From Cocos nucifera (lineage: Eukaryota; Streptophyta; Magnoliopsida; Arecales; Arecaceae), in the NCBI GenBank assembly GCA_006176705.1, contig QRFJ01001019.1:62001-126000 (forward strand): DNA of 64,000 bases. Reading direction: 5' to 3'. This document shows positions 9,637 to 21,206 of the stretch, piece after piece. A model generated the notes under the pieces. That model saw only the letters and a program-made list of their open reading frames with translations, was not told where the DNA came from and made no database searches. The position numbers were made by a program, and so were the translations under genes. Every line of letters starts with the position of its first letter. Position 1 is the first letter of the stretch.

Positions 9637-11014
9637 TGCTGATCTAAAAATTGATTTTGATGATGACAAAGAGTTTTGAGTATAAGTTATAAAGTCTAAT
9701 GATATTTATGAGGATGTACAATTTCAAAATTCTAAGTGCTCATAAATTTTTTCAAATATTTTCAATATGTTAATGAAGATAAAATCAAGTTAAGAAGATA
9801 AGTCTAACCTATAAATCAAATTAAAAAAGAAAGGATCACAAATAGTTTTTGGCATGCATGGCACGCAAACTACGCCGACCCAGTCTGGAACTGAGCTGAC
9901 CTAATCTCAGTGAAAGCAAAAGATAGAAAATATAGAAAGTAAAATTTTTAAGATCCATAAAACTGAGCCAATCCAGCTAAAAACTGAGCCGACCCAGTGC
10001 AACTGAGCCGACCCAGTCAGAAACTAAGCCGGCCCAGTGACTGTAACGGCTAGTTTTCAGAACTACAGTTTTTTCATCCCATAAGCTTTTTAATGGCTAT
10101 TTTCTCATCTTCAATAGCTAAAACTCTTTTTGAAGACCTTCCAGATGTTAAGAAGTGATGAAAAATCTTAAGAATATATAAAAAAACCTTTGGAGCATTA
10201 AAAATAAGTCTTAGAGAGCATATTAAATATTCTTTGAGAAAACTAAAGAGTGAGCTGAAAAGAGAAGAGAAGGAGTTATTTTCAGAGTGTTCCTTTGTCC
10301 TTCCACTATAAATTATCCTCAAGCAAGTGAGAGCAAGAGTGAAGAAAATCAAAAAGTCTCACAATCTCTCAATCATTCAAGAAGAAGAAATCAAGCTTTC
10401 AAGCAAAAGCAACTTAGATTTTCTTCCCTTGTACTTCAAAAGAGTTTGTTTTATTTTATATTCTTCTTTTTATTTCAAGTTTCTTGGGGTGAAAAACTTG
10501 GGTTGGTCCAAGCCTTGAGTTGGATGTTTGTAGTAGTTTGATTAGTGAGCCAAAATTAAAATCAATCAGGGTTAATTGTTAGCTCGAAGAAAAATAATCA
10601 CTTATGAGATTTTGGTTGGTGATTTAGGAAAAACCAACTGGATTGATTGTGAGTTTGAAAAATAATCTTATATGATTTTGGTTGGTGAGCCAAGAAAAAC
10701 TAACTAGATTTGATTATGAGTTTGAAAAATAATTAGACGGTAATTCTTGTTGAGAATTATAGTTGAATTTCTCAATGGTTTACTTAGAAAGTAGATGTAG
10801 GTGCTGAGTTTGGCACTAAACTATTATAAAATTTATGTGTTTGTGATTGTGTGCTTTATTCTATTACTTTTATTCACTACACATCACATAGTTTGATTTA
10901 TTAAGCACTTAATTAGTTTAATTTATTGATATCTCAAGTTTATTACTCATTAGTCATTTAATTTTAAAAATATCAAATTCATCCTTTCTCTTAGGTAGCC
11001 ATACTTGGCCAACA
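9637..11014 (+). repeat. Element E 5' LTR
   Basis: Runs from TGCTGATCTAAAAATTG to GGCCAACA and pairs with 14137-15473. It contains a likely TATA box at 10307. It lacks copia pol sequence; its short frames in both directions are also found in the 3' LTR and appear incidental. Confidence 0.93.
10307..10314 (+). promoter_or_regulatory. Candidate TATA box of element E 5' LTR
   Basis: TATAAATT, preserved as TATAAATC at 14768 in the other LTR. It lies about half-way through the LTR with a purine-rich stretch downstream, a plausible U3/R position. Confidence 0.6.
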
Positions 11015-11034
11015 ATTAGCATCAGAGTGCATGC
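11015..11034 (+). other. Element E primer-binding site
   Basis: Directly after the 5' LTR is ATTAGCATCAGAGTGC, a mutated form of the initiator tRNA-Met complement TGGTATCAGAGC. Confidence 0.75.
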
Positions 11035-11049
11035 TCTGAATTTTCTTTT

Positions 11050-12645
11050 TATTCTAGAGTTAAAAGATCTTATGGTAACCCATTTGGTTCTTTGTTGAGT
11101 GAAGGACACTCAATCATTAGACCTCCATTTTTCAATAGCACCAACTATACTTATTGAAAAACTAGAATAATTTTTTATTCAAGCACAAGATTATGACATG
11201 TAGAATGTCATACTCAATGATCCTTATACACCCATAATGATTGTCAATGATTTATGTGTACCTAAATCTGAAAAAGATTAGAATGTGCTAAATAAAAAGC
11301 TAGCTCAATTAAATGCTAAAGCTATTAATATTTTATATTATGTATTAGATTATAATGAATTTAATAAAATATTAACATGTTTATCTACAAAAGAGATTTG
11401 GAATAGACTTGAAGTGACCCATGAGGGTACAAATCAAGTCAAAAAATTTAACATTAACATGTTGGCTCATAATTATGAGTTGTTTAAAATGGAACCTCAT
11501 GAGATAATAAGTGATATGTTTATAAGATTTACTAAAATTATAAATGAGTTAAAGAATTTTGGAAAAGATTATTCTAACAGTGATCTTATATGTAAAATTC
11601 TTAGGTCCTTACCAAAGACCTAGGAAGCAAAATTAACAGGAATTCAAAAAGTTAAGGATCTTAGCAAGCTTGCTTTGGAAGAGCTAATCGGATTGCCATG
11701 AGACATGAGCTCAATATGAACCAAAGCATGGAGGAGAAAGAGATGAAGAGAAGAATCCTTACACTCAAGTCATCGGCCATTGAAGAAAATTCAAGTAATT
11801 CTGCTGAGGATTCAGAAGATGACGAAAAAATGGCGATGATTACAAGAAGGTTCATGAGATTCATGAGAAAGAAGAAAATTTTGAACTAAGAAAAGAAAAG
11901 GTAGAAAAGAATCAACTTAGAAAATATAGATAGAACTATCCTCCGTTGAAAAAGAGCTCAAAAAAATTAAGAAGAAAAGCTATATTGGCTAATTAAAAAG
12001 TAATGAAGCTCAAATTTTAAAGAAGAGTCATCCTCAAGTGAATAAGAGACAAACCTATGCTTAATGGCCCACAATGAAGAGGTAAGCTTAAATCAATCCA
12101 ATGATTTTACTTTTGATGAACTATATAATGCATTTTTTGAATTATTTAATAATTTTAAAAAACTATCTAAAAAGAATAAAGTGCTTAAGAAGGATAATCA
12201 AAATTTGAATAAAAATAAAAATAGATTAGAAGAAGATAAGAAAGATTTGCAAACTAAACAAGATGAACTAATTAAACAAAATAAGAGTCTACAAAAAGAA
12301 GTAAATAGATTAAAACCTATAGTAGATGAAAATAATGAATTATTAGTTAAACAACAAGATTTGTTAGAAAAGAATGAAACTTTGAAAAATGAAATAAATG
12401 AACTAAAATCAATTATAGATGACTTTTTCATTAGTTCACAAAATCTGCATATATCAATGGACAAACAAAATATGACATCTAAAGCTAACTCCTTTGTAAA
12501 GCTAAGGTATACAAAAATTTTTATTAATAAATATCACTTTGATAAGAAACTTATTACATGCTTTAAATGCAACAAAGCTCGACATAAATCATTTGATTGT
12601 TGGGCTAATACATATAAAAATATAAAGAACAAGCAAATTTGAGTT
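11050..12645 (+). pseudogene. Element E gag polyprotein (DUF4219-UBN2-coiled coil-CCHC), broken
   Basis: Copia-type gag in pieces. 11073-11280 encodes the N-terminal segment (RPPFFNSTNYTY; DUF4219-like) with a Trp-to-stop change and frameshifts. 11285-11623 is an intact 112-codon stretch with AKEIWNRLEVTHEGTNQVK and ISDMFIRFTKIINELK, the UBN2/gag core. 11698-11889 is an acidic to basic linker. 12064-12642 holds the coiled coil and zinc knuckle. The reading order matches the widespread plant copia gag. At least two stops or frameshifts separate the blocks, so no full-length gag can be made from this copy. Confidence 0.88.
12064..12642 (+). CDS. Element E gag C-terminal open frame with coiled coil and CCHC knuckle
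   Basis: A 192-codon uninterrupted frame, the longest in the element. Residues about 30-125 are rich in Lys, Glu, Asn and Leu with heptad-like spacing (for example NKVLKKDNQNLNKNKNRLEE), predicting a long coiled coil. Near the end is CFKCNKARHKSFDC, a C-X2-C-X4-H-X4-C knuckle with all four ligands kept; the usual Gly before His is replaced by Arg. After the stop the sequence still encodes GPKMAWVPKF, the usual gag tail. It is probably a fragment of the original gag and not a separate gene. Confidence 0.7.
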   Translation: MAHNEEVSLNQSNDFTFDELYNAFFELFNNFKKLSKKNKVLKKDNQNLNKNKNRLEEDKKDLQTKQDELIKQNKSLQKEVNRLKPIVDENNELLVKQQDLLEKNETLKNEINELKSIIDDFFISSQNLHISMDKQNMTSKANSFVKLRYTKIFINKYHFDKKLITCFKCNKARHKSFDCWANTYKNIKNKQI

Positions 12646-14120
12646 CCAAAAGAAATTATTGATACTAACGTCAAAGGACCCAAGATGGCTTGGGTACCAA
12701 AATTTAGTAAATAATTTTGTAGGTTCACCAAGGATCTAATAAAATGAAAAGAGAAACATATTATAAATGGATGCCTTGGAAATAAAAATGAATGGATGAT
12801 GCTATTGGATAAAATCTAAACTTTTCTCACATCATACCATCAATGTTTATTTAATTGATTCTATTGATTTTAATAATCTATCGATATGATTTCATATCAT
12901 ATTCACTTGCTTGAAATACTTTTCATGTTTTGGTAAGATTAGTATGAGTGATTGATTTTGATGTTTGAAATAATTTGAATATTTTAATTTTTAAATCAAT
13001 GTACTCTTCTATAAGTATCATATTTTGAATCAATATAAAATTAATTTATCTTGAAATTTAGCATGATATCTCAACTTTTCTTCATCAATTATATATTTAA
13101 GAATCTTGAATCAACAAAAGTTAAATTGGGTATGAATGTTTTAATTGCTAAACCTATAAGAGAAATAAATTTTAACATTTTGTCATAAGATACTTAATTA
13201 ACAAAATTCTCCTAAAAATTTTCTGACCTAGGTACCTGTAGATAAGATACTTTAGTCATAAAAGATCAAGTGCTTGACTTTGATAATTTATATTATATGT
13301 TAGCTTGATCTCTAAGGAATTAAAAATTTTCTAATCAAATCTAACTTTTGAAGCCTTTATCTAGTTTTTCTTTAATCTAATCTTGATATAATCTTATTTG
13401 ATTTGATTAATTATCATACTACTAATTGAATGTCAAATGATTCAATATTTTATCTTATTAATTTTGATGATGTTATAATTGATTATGGTTGAAGATATAT
13501 TAAACAAAATCAATTTATGAACTTTCATGATTAGAGTTTAAGAATAATTTCAAACATTGATATATTTATTTGATAAGCTAAATTTCTTGAAGAAACATTT
13601 TCAAATTCAATTGGTATCTTGAATTATAGTAAATACTATTAATGACAATAAGAAGGAGAAAATTTAGTAAATGAAGAAAATAAACTTAAATATTAAATTA
13701 CATCAAAATCTTGCCATAATAAGATATTTTTCATAACATGATTTTAATTTGATTATGAGATACAAAATTCAATAAGGACATGAATTGATCAAGAGTAAGC
13801 AAGAAATGAAATTAAGAAATATGGCATATAGTAAGGGAGAGTGAATTTTGAATAAAAATTAAACTTAATTAACTAGATTATTAAGAGGAAGCTTAATATT
13901 TTTAAATTATTTTACTTTCTTGATTTTATTGATAATCTTCATTTAAGATTATTCTTTTTGATGCTATCAAAAAGAGGAAGAATTATTGTTGAGTATATGC
14001 TCGATCTTAACTAGAATGAAGTATGTTTTTATTATTTAGTGGTTTTATGCCTTTTAAATACGTAACTTTTTAGAAACTCACTATATATTATTTTGCATAT
14101 ATTCAAAAGTTTTGTCATCA
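12646..14120 (+). other. Element E non-coding interior where pol would be
   Basis: About 1.5 kb of AT-rich sequence with no frame over 60 codons and no protease, integrase or RT motif in any frame that I can see. Its only clear landmark is the polypurine tract at the end. Confidence 0.75.
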
Positions 14121-14136
14121 TCAAAAAGGAAAAGAT
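14121..14136 (+). other. Element E polypurine tract
   Basis: AAAAAGGAAAAGAT directly before the 3' LTR, the expected primer for plus-strand DNA synthesis. Confidence 0.8.
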
Positions 14137-15473
14137 TGTTGACCTAAAGATTGATTTTGATGATGACAAAAAGTTTTGAGTATAAGTTATAAAGTCTAAT
14201 GATATTTATGAGGATGTGCAGTTTTAAAAATCCAAGTGCTCATAATTTTTTTTAAGTATTTTTTGATATGTTAATGAGGATAAAATCAAGTCAAGAAGAT
14301 AAGTCTAGCCTATAAATCAAATTAGAGAAAAAAAGATCACAAACAGTCTTTAACATGCATGGCACGTAAATTGAGCCAATCTAATATAGAACTGAGCTGA
14401 CCTAGTCTCAGTAGAAGCAAAAGATTGAAAGCACAGAAAGTGAAATTTTCAAGACTCAGAAAACTAAGTCGATCCAGTCAAAAACTAAGCCGGCCTAGTG
14501 ACTGTAATGGCTAGTTTTCAAAATTACAGCTTTTTCATCTCATAAGCTTTCCAACGGCTATTTTCTTATCTTCAATGACTAGAACACTTTTTGAAGACCT
14601 TCCAAATGTCAAGAAGTGATGAAAAATCTCAAGAATATATAAGAAAATCTTTAGAGCATTAAAAACAAGTCTTAGAGAGCATATTGAATATTCTTTGAGA
14701 AAACTAAGAAGTGAGCTAAAAAGAGAAGAGAAGGAATTATTTTTAGAGTGATCCTTTATCCTTTCACTATAAATCATCCTCAAGCAAGTGAGAACAAGAA
14801 TGAAGAGAATCAAGAAGCCTCACAATCTCTTAATCATTTAAGAAGAAGAAATCAAGCCTACAAGCAAAAGCAACTTAGATTTTCTTCTATAATGTTTCAA
14901 AAGAGTTTGTTTTATTTTGTATTCTTCTTTTTATTTCAAGTTTCTTGGGATGAGAAACTGGGTTGGTCCAAGCCTTGAGTTGGACATTTGTAGTGGTTTG
15001 ATTGGTGAGCCAAGGTTAAAACCAATCGGGGTTAACTGTTAGTCCGGAGAAAAATAATCACTTGTGAGATTTTGGTTGGTGATCCAAAAAAAACTAATTG
15101 GATTGGTTATGAGCCCAAAAAATAATCTTATATGATTTTGGTTTGTGAGCTAGGAAAAACCAGTTAGATTTGATTGTGAGCCTAAAAAATAATTGGACTG
15201 TAATTTTTGTTGAGAATTATAGTTGAATTCCTAAGTATTTACTTAGAAAGTAGACATAGGTGCTGAGCTTGGCACCGAACCACTATAAAATTTATATATT
15301 TATGATTGTGTGCTTTACTCTATTACTTTTATTCACTGCACATCATATAGTTTGATTCATTAAGCACTTAATTAGTTTAATTTGTTCATATCTCAAGTTT
15401 ATTACTCATTAGTCATTTAATTTTAGAAATACCCAATTCACCTCCCCCCTTGGGTAGCCATATCTGGGCAACA
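14137..15473 (+). repeat. Element E 3' LTR
   Basis: Starts TGTTGACCTAAAG, ends GGGCAACA, and is followed by TSD TGGTA. It is collinear with the 5' LTR; differences are mainly substitutions, many of them transitions. TATA copy at 14768. Confidence 0.93.
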
Positions 15474-15478
15474 TGGTA

Positions 15479-15531
15479 GCTTCTACTTCTAATTTAAGGA
15501 ATTACACTAACTCCTTAGTGGGTACTAAAAT
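15479..15531 (-). other. Copia element 1 untranslated leader, piece 2 (53 bp)
   Basis: A short scrap between elements E and 2. It matches 41350-41402 in element 2 (leader side of gag) and continues at 45662. Its last five bases, AAAAT, are one TSD copy of element 2. Confidence 0.85.
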
Positions 15532-16544
15532 TAAAGGAACCAAATCTAGGGTTTCACGGATAGATCTTGAAACTTTTTCAAGATCATGCAGTGAAAAGCT
15601 TAAATAAATCAAATATTTATTTAAATAAACATGAAAACATCCTAGATCTAAAATTTATTATATGATCAAGGTATGATATTAAATCAAAAATTAAAAACAT
15701 AAAGAAAAGATTAACATGTTGATCTCATCAACATGCTACAATACTACATCTAACGTAGCTATGGAATAATATATTAGATCTGATACCTAAGCAAGTTAGA
15801 CATTCTAACTTGTTGATTCAGGATTGAGGATGAAGTCATGAGCTGCACACATGTCCGACTTTTAGGAGTCACTCACACGAGCCCACGAACACGACCTGAG
15901 ATCCTGATGCAGGAAATCAGCACAGCATGCTAGTATTGTGCTGATCTCTCTTCGACGGTCGATACGATGCTTTCTTCTTCGAGACTTGGACTCTCCAAAA
16001 TATCAAAAGAAAGAAGAGTAATTTCAAATCTGAGATTCTCTCAAAGAAATCTCAAAAGGAGGAGGAGAAGAGAAAATCAAAATAGCCCTAGAAGAAGATC
16101 CTATTCTTCTTCTCTTTTCTCTCACCTAGACACCTAGTTTGGTATCTATAGAATCCCCATGCCCAGAGGTTCTCTCTTCCTGATTTTTGTACACCTCAAA
16201 GCTCTCTTAATGGTCTATATTTTATAAAAATTTCAAATAAAAATTCATCCAATATATATAGAAAGAGAAGAGTCCTTATTTAGGTCAAATACTAGACAAG
16301 GAAAGGTCAAACAGGGCAAGTCAAGGGGCGCCCAACTCTTAGGCACCCCTCTCCAATATTTTTGGCATGTACCAGCAAGGAGGGGCACATAAAAAAGGGT
16401 CTTTCTCACATAAAATAAGAGAGAAAATAATAAGGAGAGGGGGCGGCACCTATTGGGAAGAGTTTAGGTTTGTTAGGACTCTATCTCATAGAATCCAAAA
16501 TCAAAACAAACTCCCTCTTAGACTTGGTCCTCCACCCAATTACC

Positions 16545-16590
<46 letters not shown>

Positions 16591-18045
16591 GAGGCATGAA
16601 TGAAGACTAGTAAGAAAGGGATTTTTTGCATAAAATAAGAGAAAAAATAGGGCGTGGGGCATGGAGGGCTAAGGTGGCGCAAAGGAATCCTAGTCTTACT
16701 AGGATTTCATCTATGACTTGGTCAAACATGGTTTCTCAAACCAAATTAAATCAAAAACCAAGTCAACCAAATTAAATTATATTCTAACCTAATTAAAAAT
16801 TTAATTAAATTAGATTTAATTCTAATTTAATTTTTTAATCAAATTAGAAAATTGGGTTGACCCAAGTTCTAGTTGAACTAGGACAAGTTTTTTCTTGCAC
16901 TTGGCTTATCTAATAAGCCAATTGAACTTGATCCAATCAAGCCCAAACTAAATTTAATTAAATTATATTTAATTAAAATTAATCTCAATCCATTGGCTTA
17001 ATCAAATTAAGCCAATTTATAATCGAATTACTAATTGATCCTCCTACAATGCTTGCACTAGGTTAAACATCAATCGTATTGATTGTTTAACCCTAGAACG
17101 ATTCTCAATCATTGATCAACCATCCGATCAGATCATGAGCTCTAATATATGTGGCCTCATAGATCCGAACCTAAGTCAGTAGCACAGGAATAGATTTCTA
17201 TATCAATCAAAGTAACCATCTAGCAATAGTACTTGATGGCCGGATAGGTCGAATGTGTAGAACAATATCCTTAGAACCCATGCGGATATAGTTTTCATAT
17301 AATTCATCCCCTTGACCAAAATGCTCATAGGACACCTTAGAGTTCAATTATCAACTCTGATTAGGTTGTCCACATGGTATTTCAAAATATCAAATCCATT
17401 TGATGGATTACCCTGGCCATGATTTTGCTATATTGAAATACAGTGATATATTATTCTCCAACTCTTAGAGTGGTCAATCCCATCTTGATCACACTCTGAC
17501 TTCGTAAGTACTTGACTGTATCCAGAAGCCTTTCATTATTGAATTAGAAATTTAATTAGTCTGGTACCAAAATACAGTGAGTTGCTTGCAAGTCATTGTG
17601 GTGATCTTAGGTCTAAGAGACACTTATACCTATATCCCATCAGAGACATTCTCGACAGTAGAATGCTCTGGAGTTGGTCATGTTCAATAATGATGTATCC
17701 ATATATCTCACCTATATGCCATACCAGTATCTCCACACTCCTTGATTAAGAGCACAACCAACCCATATGGCATACAGCGACCTATGCTTGATAGATGCTG
17801 TCATTCTAATTAATAGCCTATCATTTGGTCGTGAACAAATTTAAGAACTAATCGATAAATCCTCTCTTTATCGAAGCTAAATAGTCCTAAGGACTTCATC
17901 ACATTAATAGAGTTTATTAGAATATGAATACTTTATGATAAAAAATATCAAAAATATATTTTATTTATTAATAAATTAATTATAGATATAAAGTAGCTTA
18001 ACCGTCAATAGGCTAATGATTGGCTTTGGGATACATTTTTCAACA
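15532..18045 (-). repeat. Element 2 3' LTR
   Basis: The plus-strand view starts TAAAGGAACC (TG mutated to TA) and ends TTCAACA. Collinear with 43169-45656. It holds a GA microsatellite and a TATA-like ATATATATA at 16252-16260. No coding frame of note. Confidence 0.93.
16549..16593 (+). repeat. (GA)n microsatellite in element 2 LTR
   Basis: About 45 bases of GA/GGA repeats. The other LTR has only a short GA/G run at 44186-44205, so the array expanded or shrank after insertion. Confidence 0.9.
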
Positions 18046-18059
18046 ACTCTCACTTATCC
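18046..18059 (-). other. Element 2 polypurine tract
   Basis: Minus strand GGATAAGTGAGAGT directly upstream of the 3' LTR start TGTTG. Confidence 0.85.
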
Positions 18060-19740
18060 TAAAGCTACTCGGTACAGTATCTAATACCAATTTTTGACTT
18101 GTAATTATCGAACTCCTTTATCGCTAGGGCTTTAGTGAAGGGGTCGACCAAGTTCTCCTTTTCATCGATCTTCTGAAGGTCAACGTCACCTCTATCCAAG
18201 ATCCTTTGGACCAGGTGGAAGCTGCATAGAATGTGCTTTGTTTGCTGGTGTACCTTCGATTCATTCGCCTGAGCAATGGCACCAGTGCTATCATAGTAGA
18301 GCAGGATCGGACCATTAAGGAAGGATGCTACTCCAAGCTCGATGATAAACTTCCTCAACCACATAGCTTCCTTCGCAGCATCTGATGCTGTGATGTACTC
18401 TACTTCGCAAACAATCTGTCACAGTATGCTGCTTGAAACTCTTCCAGCAGCTAGCTCCACCATTCAGAGTAAAGATATATCCCAACATGCTTCTACTGTC
18501 ATCATGGTCAGATTGAAATCTGGAGTCTATAAACTTCATAAGTTTCAGATTTGACTTACCATATACTAACCATTGGTCCTTGGTATTTTTTAAATACTTA
18601 AGTATGGCTTTAACCACTTTTCAATAGTTTTCTTCATGATCAGATTGGTATCTACTCACTACTCCTAATGAGTATGCCATATTTGATCTCGTACATATTA
18701 TGGCATACATGATAGATCCCACTATCGAAGCATATGGGACTCTACTCATACACTCTCTCTCTTTAGGAGTTGTCGGACAATCCTTCTTAGAGAGAAAAAT
18801 TTCATGGCCTATCAAGAGCTAGCCCTTTTAGAAATTCTCCATGCTGAACCTCTTCAGCATAGTATCTATGTACGTGGACTGGGATAACCCAAGCATATTT
18901 TTAGATCTATTCCTATAGATCTTCATCCCTAGGATGTAGGATGCTTCACCCAAGTCCTTCATGGAAAACTATGATGATAATCAGACTTTTATTTCCTGTA
19001 GTGCGGGGATGTCATTCTCGATTAAGAGAATGTCATCCATGTATAAGACAAAGAATACTACTGCTAGACCATTTGCCCATTTGTAAATGTAGGGTTCTTC
19101 TCTGTTCTTAGTGAAGCCATATGTTTTGATCACTTTATCAAAATGCATGTTCCAACTCTGAGATGCATGCTTTTGTCTATAAATGGATCTTTGAAGCCTG
19201 CACATCTTGAACTCATTTATAAATGTGAATCTCTCAAGTTGTATCATATACACCTCTTCAGTTAACTCTCCATTTAGGAAAGCTGTCTTCACATCCATCT
19301 GCCAGATCTCATAGTCTAGATGGGCAGTAATTGCAAGCATAATCCAAATGGATTTAAGCATTGCCATAGAAAAAAATGTCTCATTATAGTCAATACCATA
19401 ACATTGACGATACTCCTTGGCAACCAGACGGGCTTTATAGGTCTTCATCTTTCCATCTACGCCTCCTTTTCTTTTGAAAATCCATTTGCATCCAATGGGT
19501 TTAACTCCTTCGAGTGGGTCAACCAATATCCACACATCGTTGACCTTCATGAACTTCATTTCGAACTTCATGGCCTCAAGCCATTTCTCGAAATCAGGTC
19601 TCTGCATAGTATCCATATAGGTGATAGGATCCTCATCATTCTCATCGAGTTTGATGGGATCATCATCCTGGACCAAAAAATCATAGTATCTATCCGGATG
19701 ATGCGGTACTTTATTGGATCGTCTTCATGGTGCAGGTACA
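18060..19740 (-). pseudogene. Element 2 reverse transcriptase and RNase H, broken
   Basis: The largest intact stretch, 19676-18981 (231 codons), carries the RT start (FEKWLEAMKFEM, WILVDPLEGVKPIGCKWIFK), YEIWQMDVKTAFLNGEL and the catalytic YMDD (codons at 19032-19043, in LYMDDILLI). Later pieces 18815-18621, 18617-18315 and 18364-18065 encode the RT thumb and RNase H, ending in NLVDPFTKAL. Stops and frameshifts between them make it non-functional. RT copies element RNA into DNA and RNase H removes the RNA strand. Confidence 0.93.
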
Positions 19741-21206
19741 TTAAGCTCTGGATTTGATCTAATCAAATCCAACTTAGGTTCAACTACAGGTGTAGGTTTT
19801 TCTACCTGTTGAACTTCATCAAGTTCAACCTTAGAGGCAATAGTTCCTTCACCAAGAAACTTCTTTTCTAAAAAGATTGCCTAAAGGTTGATGAACACCT
19901 TTTGTTCTTCAACATGGTAGAAATAGTAATCCTTACTTTCTTTGGGATACCCTATAAATACACACTTATCAAACTAGGGTCCAAGCTTATTTGTATACAA
20001 ATGTTTGATATAGGTCGGACAATCCCAAATCCGCAGGTGAGAGAGTGTAGGCCTACATCCAGTCCATATCTCATATTGAGTCTTTGTGATAGATTTACTT
20101 GGTACATTGTTCAATATATAATATGCAGTCTCAAGAGCATAACCCCAAAATGAAACAGGCAGACTTGCAAATCCCATCATGGATCGAACCATGTCCAACA
20201 AGGTTCGATTTCTTCTTTTCGATACACCATTATGCTGTAGTATGCCAGGAGGAGTCCACTATGAGAGAATTCTATTCTCTCTAAGATATGTCAAGAACTC
20301 ACGTGATAGATATTCACCTCCTCGATTCGATTGGAGAGTTTTAATACTCTTTTTAATTTATTTTTCTACTTTACTTTGGAATCTTTTGAACATTTCAAAT
20401 GAATCCAACTTATTTTTCATCAGATAAATATATCCATACCTGGATAGATTATCTATGAAAGTGATGAAGTAGAAATATCCACCTCTAGCACTAGTACTCA
20501 TTGGTCCACATACATCATTATATACTAGACCTAAGAGTTTAGTAGCTCTCTCATCTTTTCCAATAAAAGATGACTTGGTCATTTTTCCAACAAGACAGGA
20601 CTCACAGATTGGAAGTAATTCACAATCACCAACTTCGAGGATTTCCTTTTGGATCAATATGTTTATCCTATTCTTGTTAATGTGACTTAGTCTACAGTGC
20701 CATAGGTAGATATCAGAGATATTATCTAATCTACGGTATTTTTTAGAAGTGTACATTACACTCATAGATTGTGATAAAATATAAATACTATTTTTTTGTT
20801 GTCTTTGCATTATTGTAACATTATTCATAATAATGTCACAATAATCTCCCTTTATAGACAAATGATAACCATCTTTGGCTAAAAGGCTAATAGAGATTAT
20901 ATTCATCAAAAAGAAAGGATAATAATGACATTAATTTAAAGAAATGATATTAGTATTGAGAATAAGTTAAACTATTCCCATAGCTAGAACTGGAACAGAC
21001 CTTCCATCTCCAACATTCAGGAATCGCTCATTATTCTCAAATATTCTACTAATTTAAAATCCTTGCAACATATTGCAAATATGAACTAAACTTTCGATAT
21101 CCAATACCTAAGTAGAAGTATCACAAATAGAGAAATTATAAGGTATTATCATATAACATCCTTGATCAGCAACTACTTGCTCATCTCTCTTATTCAGCCT
21201 GTTGTG
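19741..21206 (-). pseudogene. Element 2 protease, pre-integrase and integrase, broken
   Basis: 20909-20358 (183 codons) holds the GAG-pre-integrase H/C zinc region (LWHCRLSHINKNR ... CESCLVGKMTK) and the start of the integrase core (NDVCGP, first Asp kept). 20201-19974 encodes MVRSMMGFASLPVSFWGYAL and YEIWTGCRP from the C-terminal half. Just inside the left edge (about 21100) a protease segment reads VLDIES after a stop in place of Trp, so the usual D-[ST]-G-S active-site motif has lost its Gly. Gag lies across element A at 41009. Confidence 0.9.

Larger units (their letters stand above)
9637..15473 (+). mobile_element. Gag-only LTR retrotransposon E (TR-GAG-like), 5837 bp
   Basis: Two LTRs of about 1.35 kb, each TG...CA, flanked by TSD TGGTA (9632-9636 and 15474-15478). 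The 3.1-kb interior holds a copia-type gag but no protease, integrase or RT. The architecture fits the non-autonomous terminal-repeat-with-gag class (TR-GAG). It is inserted in the leader of copia element 1. LTR divergence of several percent by eye means it is not recent. Confidence 0.93.

Noticed and set aside
12198..12464. 88-codon minus-strand frame rich in Phe and Ser
   Set aside because: Antisense to the Lys/Asn-rich coiled coil of E gag; composition explains it.
16367..16603. 78-codon frame with an Arg/Glu repeat tail
   Set aside because: Runs through the GA microsatellite of the element 2 LTR; the equivalent frame in the other LTR (43964-44248) has a different tail.
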